Assembly: GCF_023156235.1 (NCBI RefSeq)
Contig: NZ_JAKZAI010000003.1
Span: forward strand, 1-64,000
Direction of reading: 5' to 3'
Source of the DNA: Marinobacter goseongensis
GTDB lineage: Bacteria; Pseudomonadota; Gammaproteobacteria; Pseudomonadales; Oleiphilaceae
DNA length: 64,000 nt
Shown here: positions 25,895 through 36,091 of the stretch, one piece after another
Layout of the letters: every line of letters starts with the position of its first letter
Position numbering within the stretch: position 1 is the stretch's first letter
Translations under genes and position numbers: made by a program
The notes under the pieces: model-generated
The model's database searches: none
What the model was told of the DNA's origin: nothing
What the model saw: only the letters and a program-made list of their open reading frames with translations

Positions 25895-26736
25895 AGACGC
25901 TCACAGGTATCACTCTGGCCCTGACCCTGCTGCTGCAAACCGGTTGCAGCAGCGTGTTTTTCTACCCGGACAGAGTCACCTACATCACCCCCGACCGGCT
26001 CAACCTGGAGTATGAGGGCGTCCTCCTCGACACCGGCGACGGCGAAACCCTCCACGGCTGGTGGCTGCCCGCTGACGCCCCTGAGGACAGCGCCAAAGGC
26101 ACCGTCTACTTTCTCCATGGTAACGCCCAGAACATCAGCAGCCACCTGATGAACGTCGCCTGGCTGCCCGGCAAAGGCTACAACGTCTTCCTCATCGACT
26201 ACCGCGGCTACGGCCGCTCCACCGGCGCGCCGGACATCGAAGGCACCCTGCACGACAGCGAAACCGGCCTGCGCTGGCTCATGGCGCAGCCGCAAACCGA
26301 CGGCGCCCCGGTTTACCTCCTCGGCCAGAGCCTGGGCGGCGCGCTGGGCATCGCCCTCGCCAGCGAATGGGTGCAACGGCAGGAGCAACCACCCCTCGCC
26401 GGCGTCATCCTCGACGGCACCTTCTCGGGCTTTCGCGGCATCGCCCGGGAAAAACTGGGTAGCTTCTGGCTGACCTGGCCGTTCCAGATCCCCCTGAGCT
26501 GGACCATTACCGACCAGTACGAGGGCGTGGACCATATCGGCCGCATCAGCCCGGTGCCGTTGATGGTGATTCACAGCCAGCGAGACGGGATTATTCCGTT
26601 TCATCACGGCGAGGCGTTGTATGAGGCGGCAGAGGAACCCAAACAGTTTTTGCCAACGGACACGCCTCATGCGGCGACGTTTGTGATTCCGGCTTATAAA
26701 GAGGTTGTTTTAGGATTCATGAGTAGGCATCGCTGA
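25864..26736 (+). CDS. Alpha/beta-hydrolase lipoprotein
   Basis: This 290-residue protein has a lipoprotein signal (LTLLLQTGCSS, lipobox QTGC, Cys28) and a complete alpha/beta-hydrolase fold. The oxyanion strand is YFLHGNAQN, the DYRGYGRSTG loop follows, and the nucleophile elbow GQSLGG holds the catalytic Ser. The acid is probably the Asp of HSQRDGIIPF, and the His that of DTPHAATF near the C-terminus. It resembles the BEM46/YfhR-type serine hydrolases. It starts inside the DUF4105 gene (31-base overlap, different frame), which strongly suggests joint expression and a shared envelope role. The substrate is unknown; an esterase or acyl-protein hydrolase would be reasonable. Confidence 0.85.
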   Translation: MATGTARLLLKTLTGITLALTLLLQTGCSSVFFYPDRVTYITPDRLNLEYEGVLLDTGDGETLHGWWLPADAPEDSAKGTVYFLHGNAQNISSHLMNVAWLPGKGYNVFLIDYRGYGRSTGAPDIEGTLHDSETGLRWLMAQPQTDGAPVYLLGQSLGGALGIALASEWVQRQEQPPLAGVILDGTFSGFRGIAREKLGSFWLTWPFQIPLSWTITDQYEGVDHIGRISPVPLMVIHSQRDGIIPFHHGEALYEAAEEPKQFLPTDTPHAATFVIPAYKEVVLGFMSRHR

Positions 26737-26762
26737 ATCGGGGGACGGGGTTGCACGAGAGC

Positions 26763-26804
26763 AAAAAAAGCCCGCCAGACTCCGAAAAGTGGCGGGCTTT
26801 TTTG
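26763..26804. terminator. Bidirectional terminator between the hydrolase gene and pnp
   Basis: AAAAAAAGCCCGCCA and TGGCGGGCTTTTTTG form a strong hairpin with A and T runs on both sides, between convergent genes. Confidence 0.92.
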
Positions 26805-26835
26805 TCGGATGACGCCTACGGTTCATCCGACCTAC
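26803..26835. repeat. REP-like intergenic repeat, copy 2
   Basis: GTCGGATGA and TCATCCGAC form a perfect 9-bp palindrome around ten bases, followed by CTAC. The ends and several inner positions match the copy at 15694-15724 (TGTCGGAT...CCGACCTAC). It follows directly on the terminator, in a gap between convergent genes. Confidence 0.65.
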
Positions 26836-26850
26836 CTGAAGGGGTAAACC

Positions 26851-28971
26851 TTAGTCAGAGAAATCAGTGGGCTGATCGCCTTCCTTGATTTCTTTCATGG
26901 ACAGCTTAACGCGGCCACGGTTGTCCACATCCAGCACCTTGACCAGAACTTCCTGACCTTCGCTCAGCACGTCAGTCACGTTCTCGATTCGTTGGTCGGA
27001 GATCTGGGAAATATGCACCAGACCGTCTTTGCCCGGCAGGATGTTCACAAAGGCACCGAAGTCCACAATGCGCTCAACGCGACCCTTGTAGATAGCGCCA
27101 ACCTCGATCTCCGCCGTGATTTCCTTGACCCGGTTCACCGCCGCCTGGGCCGCTTCCTGGTTGTCTGCGTAGATCTTCACGTTGCCGTCGTCATCCAGAT
27201 CAATGGAAGCACCGGTCTCGTCACAGATCGAACGGATCATCGAGCCGCCCTTACCGATCACGTCACGGATCTTCTCCGGATTGATCTTGATGGTGGTGAT
27301 GCTCGGCGCACGGGCAGACAGCTCGGCACGTGGCTCGGAAATCACCTTGTTCATCTCGTCAAGGATGTGCAGACGCGCGGCATGGGCCTGCTCAAGTGCC
27401 AGCTCCATGATCTCGTCGGTGATACCGTTGATCTTGATATCCATTTGCAGGGCGGTCACACCCTCTTTGGTACCGGCAACCTTGAAGTCCATGTCGCCCA
27501 GGTGATCTTCATCACCCAGGATGTCGGTCAGAATCGCGAACTTGTCGCCTTCCTTGACCAGACCCATAGCAATACCGGCCACCGGCGCCTTGATCGGCAC
27601 ACCGGCATCCATCAGCGCGAGACTGGAACCACAAACCGACGCCATGGAGCTGGAGCCGTTGGATTCAGTGATCTCAGACACCGCACGAATCGCGTACGGG
27701 AATTCTTCCAGCGTCGGCATGACTGCCAGCACGCCACGCTTGGCCAGACGACCATGGCCCACTTCACGACGGCCCGGCGTACCCACACGGCCCGCTTCAC
27801 CGACCGAGTACGGAGGGAAATTGTAGTGGAACAGGAACGGGTCCTTGCGCTCGCCTTCCAGCGCGTCAATGATCTGCACGTCGCGGGAGGTACCCAGCGT
27901 AGTGGTCACGATAGCCTGGGTCTCACCACGGGTGAACAGCGCCGAACCGTGCACGCTGGGCAGCACACCCACTTCGATCTGGATCGGGCGCACGGTCTTG
28001 GTGTCACGGCCATCGATACGCGGCTTGCCGTCAATCACCTGCTGACGCACAACCGACTTCTCGACCTTGCCGAAATACTTTTTCACGTCATCGGCAGAAG
28101 GCTGACCTTCTTCTTCACCGGCCAGCTTCTCAACCAGCGCCGACTTGATCTCGCCCAGACGCGCGTAACGCTCCATCTTGTCGCGGATACCATACGCTTC
28201 TTCAATCGCCGCAGACGCTTCCGCTTTGACCGCGCTCATCAGCTCGGTGTTTTCGACAGCCGGCTGCCAGTCCCAACGGGGCTTACCGGTTTCAGCGGCA
28301 AATTCCTTGATGGCCGTAACGGCAACCTGCATTTCCTGGTGAGCGTACAGAACAGCACCCAGCATCTGGTCTTCGGTCAGGCCCTTGGCTTCGGATTCAA
28401 CCATCAGCACCGCGTCTTCAGTACCGGCAACCACCATGTCCAGCAGGGAGGATTGCAGTTCTTCGAAGGTCGGGTTCAGAAAGTAGCCACGCTCGTTGGT
28501 GTAGCCAACGCGGGAGGCGCCGATCGGGCCGTCAAACGGAATACCGGAGATGGACAGGGCCGCAGACGCCGCCAGCATCGCGGCAATATCCGGATCCTGG
28601 TTCTTGCTGGACGACATAACCGTGGTGATGACCTGAACTTCGTTCATGAAGCCGTTCGGGAACAGCGGACGAATCGGACGGTCGATCAGACGGGACGTCA
28701 GGGTTTCTTTCTCGGAAGGACGACCTTCACGCTTGAAGAAACCACCGGGGATTTTACCAACAGCGTAGGTCTTCTCGAAGTAGTTCACAGTCAGCGGGAA
28801 GAACGGCTGACCCGGCTTGGCTTCCTTGGCACCAACCACGGTACCCAGAACGGAAATGTCGTCGATGGTGACGAGCACAGAACCGGTTGCCTGACGGGCA
28901 ATACGGCCGGTTTCCAGGGTGACGGTCTTGCCGCCGAGCTCAAAACTTTTTCTTACGGGATTCAGATCCAC
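26851..28971 (-). CDS. pnp: Polyribonucleotide nucleotidyltransferase (PNPase)
   Basis: This 706-residue phosphorolytic 3'-5' exoribonuclease is part of the RNA degradosome. Two RNase PH domains are visible (first with [24 protein letters not shown], second with [17 protein letters not shown] and [12 protein letters not shown]). The KH domain follows ([20 protein letters not shown]), then the S1 domain ([34 protein letters not shown]). The start is GTG 28971 with AGGAG seven bases upstream; in-frame codons further upstream lie in the leader. It follows rpsO, as in most gammaproteobacteria, across a structured intergenic region. Confidence 0.97.
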   Translation of the reverse strand: MDLNPVRKSFELGGKTVTLETGRIARQATGSVLVTIDDISVLGTVVGAKEAKPGQPFFPLTVNYFEKTYAVGKIPGGFFKREGRPSEKETLTSRLIDRPIRPLFPNGFMNEVQVITTVMSSSKNQDPDIAAMLAASAALSISGIPFDGPIGASRVGYTNERGYFLNPTFEELQSSLLDMVVAGTEDAVLMVESEAKGLTEDQMLGAVLYAHQEMQVAVTAIKEFAAETGKPRWDWQPAVENTELMSAVKAEASAAIEEAYGIRDKMERYARLGEIKSALVEKLAGEEEGQPSADDVKKYFGKVEKSVVRQQVIDGKPRIDGRDTKTVRPIQIEVGVLPSVHGSALFTRGETQAIVTTTLGTSRDVQIIDALEGERKDPFLFHYNFPPYSVGEAGRVGTPGRREVGHGRLAKRGVLAVMPTLEEFPYAIRAVSEITESNGSSSMASVCGSSLALMDAGVPIKAPVAGIAMGLVKEGDKFAILTDILGDEDHLGDMDFKVAGTKEGVTALQMDIKINGITDEIMELALEQAHAARLHILDEMNKVISEPRAELSARAPSITTIKINPEKIRDVIGKGGSMIRSICDETGASIDLDDDGNVKIYADNQEAAQAAVNRVKEITAEIEVGAIYKGRVERIVDFGAFVNILPGKDGLVHISQISDQRIENVTDVLSEGQEVLVKVLDVDNRGRVKLSMKEIKEGDQPTDFSD

Positions 28972-29085
28972 GGTAACTCCTGAAATTATCTTGTCCAAAT
29001 TGACGCGGCCACTTCGCCCCTGCGAACCGACCGTTACCTCTGCAGGACAATGACATGTGATCTGAAGGCAACCCGTCTGAAAGCT

Positions 29086-29165
29086 AACAGGCTGTTGCAA
29101 AACCCCGGAGACTGAAACTGATTGCCCGAAGACAATTTCCCGGCCGGGCTTTTCAACAACCTGCT
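29086..29165 (-). promoter_or_regulatory. Large imperfect hairpin in the pnp leader, possible RNase III site
   Basis: The arms AACAGGCTGTTGCAAAACCC (from 29086) and the complementary region 29144-29165 pair over about 22 bases with five mismatches. It lies about 115 bases upstream of the pnp start. In E. coli a leader hairpin cut by RNase III at this place lets PNPase control its own mRNA. Position and size fit, but the sequence is not obviously conserved. Confidence 0.45.
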
Positions 29166-29251
29166 ATCAATTTCGGCTTTCCATGACGACAGGGAATCCC
29201 CCGTTGATCACTGACACACTCGCTGCAGTTTTACTGATTTGAGAAAAGCAC

Positions 29252-29283
29252 AACTGGCGGGGCACCCAAGGCACCCCGCCAGT
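29252..29283 (-). terminator. Hairpin terminator after rpsO
   Basis: AACTGGCGGGG and CCCCGCCAGTT form an 11-bp perfect stem. On the minus strand it is followed by GTGCTTTTC, a weak T-run, so readthrough into pnp is likely. Confidence 0.7.
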
Positions 29284-29340
29284 TGGTGGCCAGTCAGCCC
29301 GGTAAAGGGCCACTGGCCGTCAGGTCGTTTGACGACCGGA

Positions 29341-29610
29341 TTAGCGACGCAGACCAAGACGCTGGATGAGTTCCAGGTAACGGTCAGCGTTCTTACGCTT
29401 GAGGTAGTCCAGCAGCTTACGACGCTGGTTTACCATCCGGATCAGACCACGGCGGGAATGATGATCCTGCTTGTTGGTCTTGAAGTGATCCTGCAGCTTG
29501 TTGATGTTAGCGCTCAGCAGTGCCACCTGAACTTCAGGGGAACCGGTATCGCTATCAGCTTGCTGAAAATCCTTAACGATCTGTGCTTTCTCGTTGGCAG
29601 ACAATGCCAT
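29341..29610 (-). CDS. rpsO: 30S ribosomal protein S15
   Basis: This 89-residue S15 is of full family length. It begins [44 protein letters not shown] and contains the conserved [23 protein letters not shown] segment that binds the central domain of 16S rRNA. A strong site (GAGGTGAG) precedes the ATG. It is placed between truB and pnp as usual. Confidence 0.98.
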   Translation of the reverse strand: MALSANEKAQIVKDFQQADSDTGSPEVQVALLSANINKLQDHFKTNKQDHHSRRGLIRMVNQRRKLLDYLKRKNADRYLELIQRLGLRR

Positions 29611-29700
29611 AACTCACCTCATGGTTTGCGATGCTATTGAATACGGCCGAACCACGCATCTCTACAGCCCGGCTAACCGACGTCCGCGGCAATGCCCGCG

Positions 29701-30621
29701 TCAGCCGTTTTTCACCAGCCGGCGAGGCACCAGCTTGGTGACCTCCCCTTCCGGGAAAGCTTCTGCCAGCCCGACAAAGCGTTCATCGCCATACAGACGA
29801 ACAAACCCTTCCTCCAACTGGTCCGATATTCTAACTGGTTGGCCGTTAATAATCGACATCAACGCCGGCCCGCTCAGTGCCCGCTCCGGGAACATCGAAA
29901 GCGCCGCATCCGGTGCCACCAGCAAACCGTCCAGACTCTCGTCGCGCTCACGCATGGCTTCGAGCCGGTCCACAGGCACGGCATCCGCGAGCGTAAAGCC
30001 CGATGCCATGGTGCGGCGCAAGGCAATGACATGGGCACCGCACCCGAGCGCTTCACCGATGTCCTCCACCAGCGAGCGAATGTACGTACCCTTGGTGCAG
30101 CTGACGGCAATATCCAGCTCATCTTCGCGAACATCCAACAAGGTCAGTTCGTAGATGGTCACCGGGCGCGCCGGACGCTCGATCTCGATGCCCTCGCGGG
30201 CGTATTCGTAGAGCGGGCGCCCCTTGTGCTTGAGCGCCGAGTACATCGAGGGCACCTGCTGGATGGCTCCGCGGAAACGGTCGAGAACCGGCTCCAGGGC
30301 CGCGGCATCGAGGCCGGCCGGAACCGGCTTTTGCTCAACCACGGCGCCTTCGCTGTCCCCGGTCTCCGTACGCACACCCAACCTGGCCGTGGCGATGTAG
30401 GCCTTGTCACTGTCCAGCATCATCTGGGAAAACTTGGTCGCCTCCCCGAAGCACAGCGGGAGCACCCCGGTCGCCAGCGGGTCCAACGCGCCAGTGTGGC
30501 CCGCCTTGGCCGCCCCGAACAGGCGCTTTACCTGCTGCAGAATGCCATTGGAGGTAACATCCTGCGGCTTGTCGATGACCAGGATACCGTTGACATCACG
30601 GCCTTTGCGTCGGCGACTCAA
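29701..30621 (-). CDS. truB: tRNA pseudouridine(55) synthase
   Basis: TruB makes pseudouridine 55 in the T-loop of tRNAs. The 306-residue protein has [23 protein letters not shown] with the catalytic Asp, [14 protein letters not shown], and a C-terminal PUA-like region ([15 protein letters not shown]). The start is a TTG (30621-30619) that overlaps the rbfA stop as TTGA, so translation is coupled to rbfA. An unusual start codon is suggested because no ATG fits the N-terminus [19 protein letters not shown]. Confidence 0.96.
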   Translation of the reverse strand: MSRRRKGRDVNGILVIDKPQDVTSNGILQQVKRLFGAAKAGHTGALDPLATGVLPLCFGEATKFSQMMLDSDKAYIATARLGVRTETGDSEGAVVEQKPVPAGLDAAALEPVLDRFRGAIQQVPSMYSALKHKGRPLYEYAREGIEIERPARPVTIYELTLLDVREDELDIAVSCTKGTYIRSLVEDIGEALGCGAHVIALRRTMASGFTLADAVPVDRLEAMRERDESLDGLLVAPDAALSMFPERALSGPALMSIINGQPVRISDQLEEGFVRLYGDERFVGLAEAFPEGEVTKLVPRRLVKNG

Positions 30622-31040
30622 GCGTCTCGCTCCGGATCGTCCGTGGCGTCGTCTTCCCGGGACACCGCCGGCTTGTCGTTAACGGCTTCACGGATCAGGT
30701 TATCCATCCGGCGACTGTAGCCCTGCAGGGTATCGAAATGGAAGCGCAACTGCGGCATCACCCGCAGCTTCATCGCCCGCCCCACCTGGCCACGCAGGAA
30801 TCCGGACGCTTTGTTCAGCGCCCCCAGGGATGCCTTGACCTCGGGAGACTCCTCGGTCAGCTCCTCGGTCGACAGCAGCGACACGTAGATATCGGCATAC
30901 CCCAGATCGCGGCTCACCTTAACGGCATTCACGGTGACCATGCCGACCCGCGGGTCTTTGACCTCCCGCTGGATCAGCTGGGCCAGTTCACGCTGCATCT
31001 GATCGCCGATGCGATCAACACGACTGAACTCTCTAGGCAT
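30618..31040 (-). CDS. rbfA: Ribosome-binding factor A
   Basis: This 140-residue cold-response and 30S maturation factor begins [54 protein letters not shown], the family signature with its KH-like fold. The C-terminal tail is acidic and likely disordered ([11 protein letters not shown]). AAAGGAAG lies six bases before ATG 31040. It sits between infB and truB and overlaps truB by four bases. Confidence 0.96.
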   Translation of the reverse strand: MPREFSRVDRIGDQMQRELAQLIQREVKDPRVGMVTVNAVKVSRDLGYADIYVSLLSTEELTEESPEVKASLGALNKASGFLRGQVGRAMKLRVMPQLRFHFDTLQGYSRRMDNLIREAVNDKPAVSREDDATDDPERDA

Positions 31041-31065
31041 CAGACTTCCTTTAGGTTCAGAGGCA

Positions 31066-33624
31066 TCACGCGCCGGTGGACTCGAGCTTGCGCTCGACTC
31101 TGACGCGATCGAACACTTCGATCTGGTCACCGACCTTGACGTCGTAGCCCTTGACGCCGATACCACACTCCATGCCGTTGCGGACCTCCGGTACGTCATC
31201 CTTGAAGCGACGCAGGGATTCCAGCTCGCCCTCGAAGATAACCACGTTGTCACGCAGGACACGGATCGGCTTGTTACGGTACACGTTGCCCTCGATCACC
31301 ATGCAGCCAGCTACCTGACCGAACTTCGGTGAGCGGAACACGTCACGCACATCGGCAATGCCCACGATGTCTTCGCGGAATTCCGGTGCCAGCATGCCGG
31401 TCAGGGCCGCTTTCACGTCATCAATCAGGTTGTAGATGATGCTGTAATAGTGAAGATCCAGACCTTCCTGCTCCACCAGACGCTTCGATGCGGTATCCGC
31501 ACGAACGTTGAAGCCGAAGATGACCGCGTTGGTTGCCATGGCCAGGCTCACATCCGTCTCGGCAATACCACCGACACCGGAGGATACGATCTTGACCTGG
31601 ACCTCGTCGTTGCCCAGATCCTGAAGCGCCTTGATGATGGCTTCCAGGGAACCACGAACATCGGTTTTCAGGACCACGTTGAGGGTTTTCACCTCGTCCT
31701 TGCCCATGTTCTCAAACAGGTTCTCGAGCTTGGCCGCCTGCTGACGCTGCAAGCGCTGCTCGCGCTCACGGGTCTGACGGAACTCCGCCAGCTCTTTCGC
31801 CTTGCGCTCGTCCGCAACCGCGAAGAACTCGTCACCGGCATCCGGCGTGCCGTTCAGGCCAAGAATCTCCACTGGAATGGACGGACCAGCTTCCTTACTG
31901 GGCTTGCCCGCTTCGTCCGTCATGGCGCGCACCTTACCGAAGTAGGAACCCGCGACCACCATGTCACCCTGACGCAGCGTGCCGTTCTGTACCAGCACGG
32001 TGGCTACTGAGCCACGGCCACGTTCCAGGCTGGACTCGACCACCACACCCTTCGCCGGGGCGTCCGGAGAGGCCTCGAGCTCGAGGATTTCGGCCTGCAA
32101 CACCAGCGCTTCCAGCAGGTTGTCGATACCTTCACCGGTGTGCGCGGAGACCGGCACGAACTGAACGTCACCGCCCCAGTCTTCCGGAATGACTTCCAGC
32201 GCCGCCAGTTCGTTCTTGATGCGGTCAGGATCGGCTTCTTCTTTGTCCATCTTGTTGATGGCCACCACGATCGGCACACCGGCGGAACGGGCATGTTGCA
32301 CCGCTTCCTTGGTCTGCGGCATCACGCCGTCGTCAGCAGCAACCACCAGCACCACAATATCGGTGCACTGGGCGCCACGGGCGCGCATCGCGGTGAATGC
32401 CGCGTGGCCCGGGGTATCGAGGAACGACACCATGCCGTGATCGGTTTCCACGTGATAGGCACCGATGTGCTGGGTAATGCCACCGGACTCACCGGAAGCC
32501 ACCTTGGTGCGACGGATGTAATCCAGCAACGAGGTTTTACCGTGGTCAACGTGACCCATCACACTGACGACCGGAGCGCGCTTGGCCTTCTCCTTGCCCT
32601 CGAAGGAGAATTCGCTCAGAACCTCCTCCTCGAACGCATCCTCGCTGACCAGCTTCGGGGTATGCCCCAGCTCTTCGGTCACCAGAACGGCGGTTTCCTG
32701 GTCCAGTGCCTGGTTGATGGTGGCCATGACGCCCATACCCATCAGTGTCTTGATTACGTCTGCCGACTTGACTGCCATTCTCTGGGCAAGGTCGCCAACC
32801 GTAATGGTCTCGGGAATCTGTACTTCTCTAACCATTGGTTTGGTCGGTCTCTCAAAGGCGTGGCGTTTCTCTTTCGGTTTCTTCTTCGCACGCAGCGGCT
32901 TGCGCAGCGTGGTGTCTTCCTCGTCCTCGCTGATGATCAGCGGTTCGTCAACCGGGCGGCTGCGGGGTCCGCGATGGCCCGCCGACTTTTTCTTCGGCTT
33001 ACCCTCGTCCGGCTCATCACCGCGCTCACGCACTTTTTCTTTCTTTTTCTTCGGCTTGCGGTCTTTGCCCTCGCCCTCTTCAGGCGGCGGAATCGGCATA
33101 TCTTCCGGAGCCGGAATCGTGACCTCTTCCTCTTTCTTCGCGGCCTTGGCTGCGGGCTTCTCTTCCGCCGGCGCCTGGTCGGCGACCGTTTCTTCTGCTG
33201 GAGAGGTCGCCTGCGTTTCCGCCTGCGGTGCCTGCTCCGCGGTCACCTGCGGCGCTTCTTCAGCCACCGGTTGCGTCGACGGAGTCTCAACGGCTGCTTC
33301 TTCCGCTTTAGCCGCGTCGGCTTCCGGGGCCAGTTCAGCACGCTTGATGTACGTGCGGCGCTTACGAACTTCTACGTTTACGGTTTTGGCGCGGCCAGCT
33401 TTCAGAGTGGTGGTGGTTTTACGCTTCAGAGTAATCTTGTTGGGCTCTGCGTTTGTATCACCGTGATTCTTTCTCAGATAAGCCAGCAACTGCTGCTTCT
33501 CATCGCTAGAGACAGCATCGTTCTCGGAACGGGCTTTCAGCCCGGCCTCAACGATCTGCTTCAGCAAACGATCCACGGGAGCGCCTACGTCTGCGGCCAG
33601 TTGTTTTACCGTTACTTCAGCCAT
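31066..33624 (-). CDS. infB: Translation initiation factor IF-2
   Basis: This 852-residue GTPase recruits fMet-tRNA to the 30S subunit. It has the small N-terminal IF2_N domain ([28 protein letters not shown]), then a long low-complexity Ala/Glu/Lys linker (about 95-250). A second IF2_N follows ([33 protein letters not shown]). The G domain has GHVDHGKTS from residue 357, DTPGH and NKMD, followed by the EF-Tu-like and IF2 C-terminal domains. No internal start was assigned for a shorter IF2 form. Confidence 0.97.
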   Translation of the reverse strand: MAEVTVKQLAADVGAPVDRLLKQIVEAGLKARSENDAVSSDEKQQLLAYLRKNHGDTNAEPNKITLKRKTTTTLKAGRAKTVNVEVRKRRTYIKRAELAPEADAAKAEEAAVETPSTQPVAEEAPQVTAEQAPQAETQATSPAEETVADQAPAEEKPAAKAAKKEEEVTIPAPEDMPIPPPEEGEGKDRKPKKKKEKVRERGDEPDEGKPKKKSAGHRGPRSRPVDEPLIISEDEEDTTLRKPLRAKKKPKEKRHAFERPTKPMVREVQIPETITVGDLAQRMAVKSADVIKTLMGMGVMATINQALDQETAVLVTEELGHTPKLVSEDAFEEEVLSEFSFEGKEKAKRAPVVSVMGHVDHGKTSLLDYIRRTKVASGESGGITQHIGAYHVETDHGMVSFLDTPGHAAFTAMRARGAQCTDIVVLVVAADDGVMPQTKEAVQHARSAGVPIVVAINKMDKEEADPDRIKNELAALEVIPEDWGGDVQFVPVSAHTGEGIDNLLEALVLQAEILELEASPDAPAKGVVVESSLERGRGSVATVLVQNGTLRQGDMVVAGSYFGKVRAMTDEAGKPSKEAGPSIPVEILGLNGTPDAGDEFFAVADERKAKELAEFRQTREREQRLQRQQAAKLENLFENMGKDEVKTLNVVLKTDVRGSLEAIIKALQDLGNDEVQVKIVSSGVGGIAETDVSLAMATNAVIFGFNVRADTASKRLVEQEGLDLHYYSIIYNLIDDVKAALTGMLAPEFREDIVGIADVRDVFRSPKFGQVAGCMVIEGNVYRNKPIRVLRDNVVIFEGELESLRRFKDDVPEVRNGMECGIGVKGYDVKVGDQIEVFDRVRVERKLESTGA

Positions 33625-33642
33625 ACAGGTCCTCCTCCCGAA

Positions 33643-35136
33643 TTAAGCCTGGTCTTCAAACCAGGGGGCGCGCGCAGTCATAATCAATTGGCCTGCGCGC
33701 TCTTCATCCATACCTTCAATTTCGAGCAGATCATCAACTGACTGCTCGGCGAGATCTTCCATGGTACGAACACCGATACCCGCCAACTTGAAGGCGAGAC
33801 TGCGGTCCATACCGTCCATGCTGAGAAGATCTTCCGCGGGCTCCGAGCCTTCAAGCGCCTCTTCGCTGGCCAGGGCCTGATTCAACAGGACATCCTTGGC
33901 ACGGCGGCGCAACTCGGTGACGGTGTCTTCGTCGAACCCGTCGATGGCCAGCATTTCTTCCATGGGGACGTACGCCACTTCCTCAATGGACGTAAACCCT
34001 TCTTCGATCAGTACGCCGGCAAACTCCTCATCCACATCCAGATTGCTGGTAAAATGCTCGAGCAGGCGGTTGTATTCCTGCTCCTGACGCTCACCCGCTT
34101 CCTCTTCCGTCATTACGTTCAGAGTCCAGCCGGTCAGCTCGGTGGCCAGGCGCACATTCTGGCCATTTCGGCCGATGGCCTGGGCCAGATTATCTTCCGC
34201 TACGGCCACTTCCATGGTGTGACCGTCTTCGTCCATCACGATGGAGGCGACTTCGGCGGGTGCCATGGCGTTGATCACCAGCTGCGCGGGATTGTCGTCC
34301 CACAGCACGATATCAACCCGTTCACCGCCCAGTTCGTTGGACACGGCCTGTACACGGGAGCCCCGCATACCGACACAGGCGCCCACCGGATCAATACGGC
34401 GGTCGTTGGTTTTCACCGCGATCTTGGCCCGGGAGCCCGGATCCCGGGCAGCGCCACGAATCTCGATCAGCTCCTCGGCGATTTCAGGTACTTCGATACG
34501 GAACAGTTCGATCAGCATCTGCGCATCGGTGCGGCTGAGAATCAGCTGCGGACCACGGTGATCGGTCCGGATCTCCAGCAACAGGGAGCGAACGCGATCG
34601 CCCATGCGGAAGGTCTCGCGTGCAATCAGATGCTCGCGGGGTAGCAGCGCTTCGGCGTTGGCGCCGAGATCCACAATCACGTTGTCACGGGTCACTTTCT
34701 TGACCGTTCCGGATACCAGCTCGCCCACGCGATCACGGTAGCTGTCCACGATCTTGGTGCGCTCGGCTTCGCGAACCTTCTGGAAAATGATCTGCTTCGC
34801 GGCCTGCGCACCGATACGACCGAAGGCTACCGATTCGGTTTTCTCTTCGTGGATATCACCAGGCTTCAGCGCGGTGTCAATTTCTTCCGCCTCCTGCAGT
34901 GTCAGCTCGGTGCCCAGCGCCGGTACCGCATCATTGTCCACCACCAGCCAGCGGCGGAAGGTTTCGTATTCGCCGGTGCGACGATCAATGGAGACCCGGA
35001 TATCAGCCTCTTCGTCGTCGTAGCGTTTTTTGGCAGCGGTGGCGAGCGCCAGCTCGATTGCTTCAAAAATCACATCTTTCTCGACACCTTTTTCGTTCGA
35101 GACGGATTCGACCACCAGCAAGATCTCTTTACTCAT
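33643..35136 (-). CDS. nusA: Transcription termination/antitermination protein NusA
   Basis: This 497-residue protein has an N-terminal RNA polymerase-binding domain ([39 protein letters not shown]). An S1 domain follows ([26 protein letters not shown]), then two KH domains ([31 protein letters not shown] and [18 protein letters not shown]). Two C-terminal acidic repeats ([13 protein letters not shown]..., [30 protein letters not shown]) match the long gammaproteobacterial form. It lies between rimP and infB, and AGGG precedes the ATG. Confidence 0.97.
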   Translation of the reverse strand: MSKEILLVVESVSNEKGVEKDVIFEAIELALATAAKKRYDDEEADIRVSIDRRTGEYETFRRWLVVDNDAVPALGTELTLQEAEEIDTALKPGDIHEEKTESVAFGRIGAQAAKQIIFQKVREAERTKIVDSYRDRVGELVSGTVKKVTRDNVIVDLGANAEALLPREHLIARETFRMGDRVRSLLLEIRTDHRGPQLILSRTDAQMLIELFRIEVPEIAEELIEIRGAARDPGSRAKIAVKTNDRRIDPVGACVGMRGSRVQAVSNELGGERVDIVLWDDNPAQLVINAMAPAEVASIVMDEDGHTMEVAVAEDNLAQAIGRNGQNVRLATELTGWTLNVMTEEEAGERQEQEYNRLLEHFTSNLDVDEEFAGVLIEEGFTSIEEVAYVPMEEMLAIDGFDEDTVTELRRRAKDVLLNQALASEEALEGSEPAEDLLSMDGMDRSLAFKLAGIGVRTMEDLAEQSVDDLLEIEGMDEERAGQLIMTARAPWFEDQA

Positions 35137-35178
35137 TGGATTGCCCTGCCCTTAAAAATAAACTTTGCATCCACCGAC

Positions 35179-35640
35179 TTACTCAAAAACCGGAACGATG
35201 TTGGCTTTCTCGATACTGTCGAACGGCAACAGATACTCGTGGTCGTCAACCACGATCACCACGTCGTCACCCTCCACGCCCTTGATCAGGCCCTGAAATT
35301 TGCGACGCCCCTCAAAAGCCATTCGCAGCTTCAACTGAACCTTGTGCCCGGCAAACGCCTGGTACTGTTCGGGGCGAAACAGCGGCCGGTCCATGCCCGG
35401 AGATGACACCTCCAGGGTATATTCCGTCTGGATGGGGTCTTCCACATCCATCACGCCGCTGGCTTGCCGACTGACCTTTTCACAGTCGTCTACGCCGATG
35501 CCGTTTTCCGCATCGTCGATAAAGATTCGTAGCAGGGATTCATGGCCCCGGGCGCGAAATTCAATACCCCAGAACTCGTACCCCAGGCCTTCAACCACCG
35601 GCCTCAGTATGTCTTCCAGTTGCTTTAGCTTGGCTGACAA
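35179..35640 (-). CDS. rimP: Ribosome maturation factor RimP
   Basis: This 153-residue 30S maturation factor has the conserved [17 protein letters not shown] and [51 protein letters not shown], with the SSPGxDRPL signature. The start is a TTG at 35640; GGAG lies about eleven bases upstream and no ATG fits. It is the first gene of rimP-nusA-infB-rbfA-truB and is preceded by a promoter and two early terminators. Confidence 0.95.
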   Translation of the reverse strand: MSAKLKQLEDILRPVVEGLGYEFWGIEFRARGHESLLRIFIDDAENGIGVDDCEKVSRQASGVMDVEDPIQTEYTLEVSSPGMDRPLFRPEQYQAFAGHKVQLKLRMAFEGRRKFQGLIKGVEGDDVVIVVDDHEYLLPFDSIEKANIVPVFE

Positions 35641-35717
35641 GGTTTCGCTGTCTCCATCTCTTGATTTTCAGAACCCGAATACGTTTCGACGTCCATAAAT
35701 TTCCGAACCCCGAAAAC

Positions 35718-35741
35718 AAAAAAAGGGCTGTTTATCAGCCC
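35718..35741 (-). terminator. Second early terminator in the rimP leader
   Basis: On the minus strand GGGCTG-ATAAA-CAGCCC is followed by seven T. It lies 78 bases upstream of the rimP start, inside the leader. Confidence 0.85.
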
Positions 35742-35781
35742 TCTTTATGCACCAGGACCTGATGCGCCAGGCCCCTTAATC

Positions 35782-35809
35782 AAAAAGCCCCTAACGAGTG
35801 GGGCCTTTT
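35782..35809 (-). terminator. First early terminator in the rimP leader
   Basis: On the minus strand GCCCC-ACTCGTTA-GGGGC is followed by TTTTT, with complementary A residues ahead. It lies about 105 bases after the predicted start of transcription. Confidence 0.8.
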
Positions 35810-35919
35810 GTTGCAAGAACTCACAGGAAACATACCCATCCAGACCGCTTCCTGCTGACAGACACCTGGCCTGTCTGGAGCCGCTTCGATAACCCGAAGC
35901 CTGCCCCAATGTCCGCCGG

Positions 35920-35948
35920 AGTATAGAGACGCCGGCAAGACTGGTCAA
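35920..35948 (-). promoter_or_regulatory. Strong sigma-70 promoter ahead of rimP-nusA-infB
   Basis: On the minus strand TTGACC, a spacer of exactly 17 bases and TATACT match the consensus at ten of twelve positions. It lies right after the tRNA-Leu terminator and 280 bases upstream of rimP. Confidence 0.75.
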
Positions 35949-35956
35949 GGACTGAC

Positions 35957-35991
35957 CAAAAAAAACGGCCTGGGAAATCCAAGCCGTTTTT
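35957..35991 (-). terminator. Terminator of tRNA-Leu
   Basis: On the minus strand AAAAACGGCTTGG and CCAGGCCGTTTTT pair with one G-U, followed by further T residues. It begins nine bases after the CCA end of the tRNA. Confidence 0.9.
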
Positions 35992-35999
35992 CTTCAATA

Positions 36000-36084
36000 T
36001 GGTGCCCAAGGCCGGACTCGAACCGGCACGGCTTTCGCCACTACCCCCTCAAGATAGCGTGTCTACCAGTTCCACCACTTGGGC
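36000..36084 (-). tRNA. tRNA-Leu (GAG)
   Basis: An 85-base class II tRNA with encoded CCA. The acceptor stem GCCCAAG pairs with CTTGGGC. The anticodon stem CTATC/GGTAG encloses the loop TTGAGGG, so the anticodon is GAG (Leu, CUC/CUU). A long variable arm and the T-loop GGTTCGAGTCC are present. It sits between secG and rimP, where this tRNA is usual. The tRNA-fMet gene often found next to it is missing. Confidence 0.95.
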
Positions 36085-36091
36085 AACAACC

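Larger units (their letters stand above)
35718..35913 (-). ncRNA. rimP leader RNA, probable transcription attenuator
   Basis: Transcription from the promoter at 35920-35948 would start near 35913 and meet two terminators (35809-35782 and 35741-35718) before rimP. The RNA can form GCTTCG/CGAAGC (35895-35900 with 35883-35888) and CAGACA/TGTCTG pairings. CCAGAC can also pair with a later GTCTGG, so exclusive folds are possible. A rimP leader attenuator has been described in other gammaproteobacteria; assignment to that class is by position only. An independent small RNA of 100-200 bases is the alternative. Confidence 0.5.

Noticed and set aside
26992..28983. 663-codon open frame antisense to pnp
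   Set aside because: Composition is that of an antisense shadow (His-, Arg- and Thr-rich) and pnp is certain.
32140..33741. 533-codon open frame antisense to infB
   Set aside because: Phe/Leu/Arg-rich shadow of the Lys/Glu/Ala-rich IF-2 linker; no family features.
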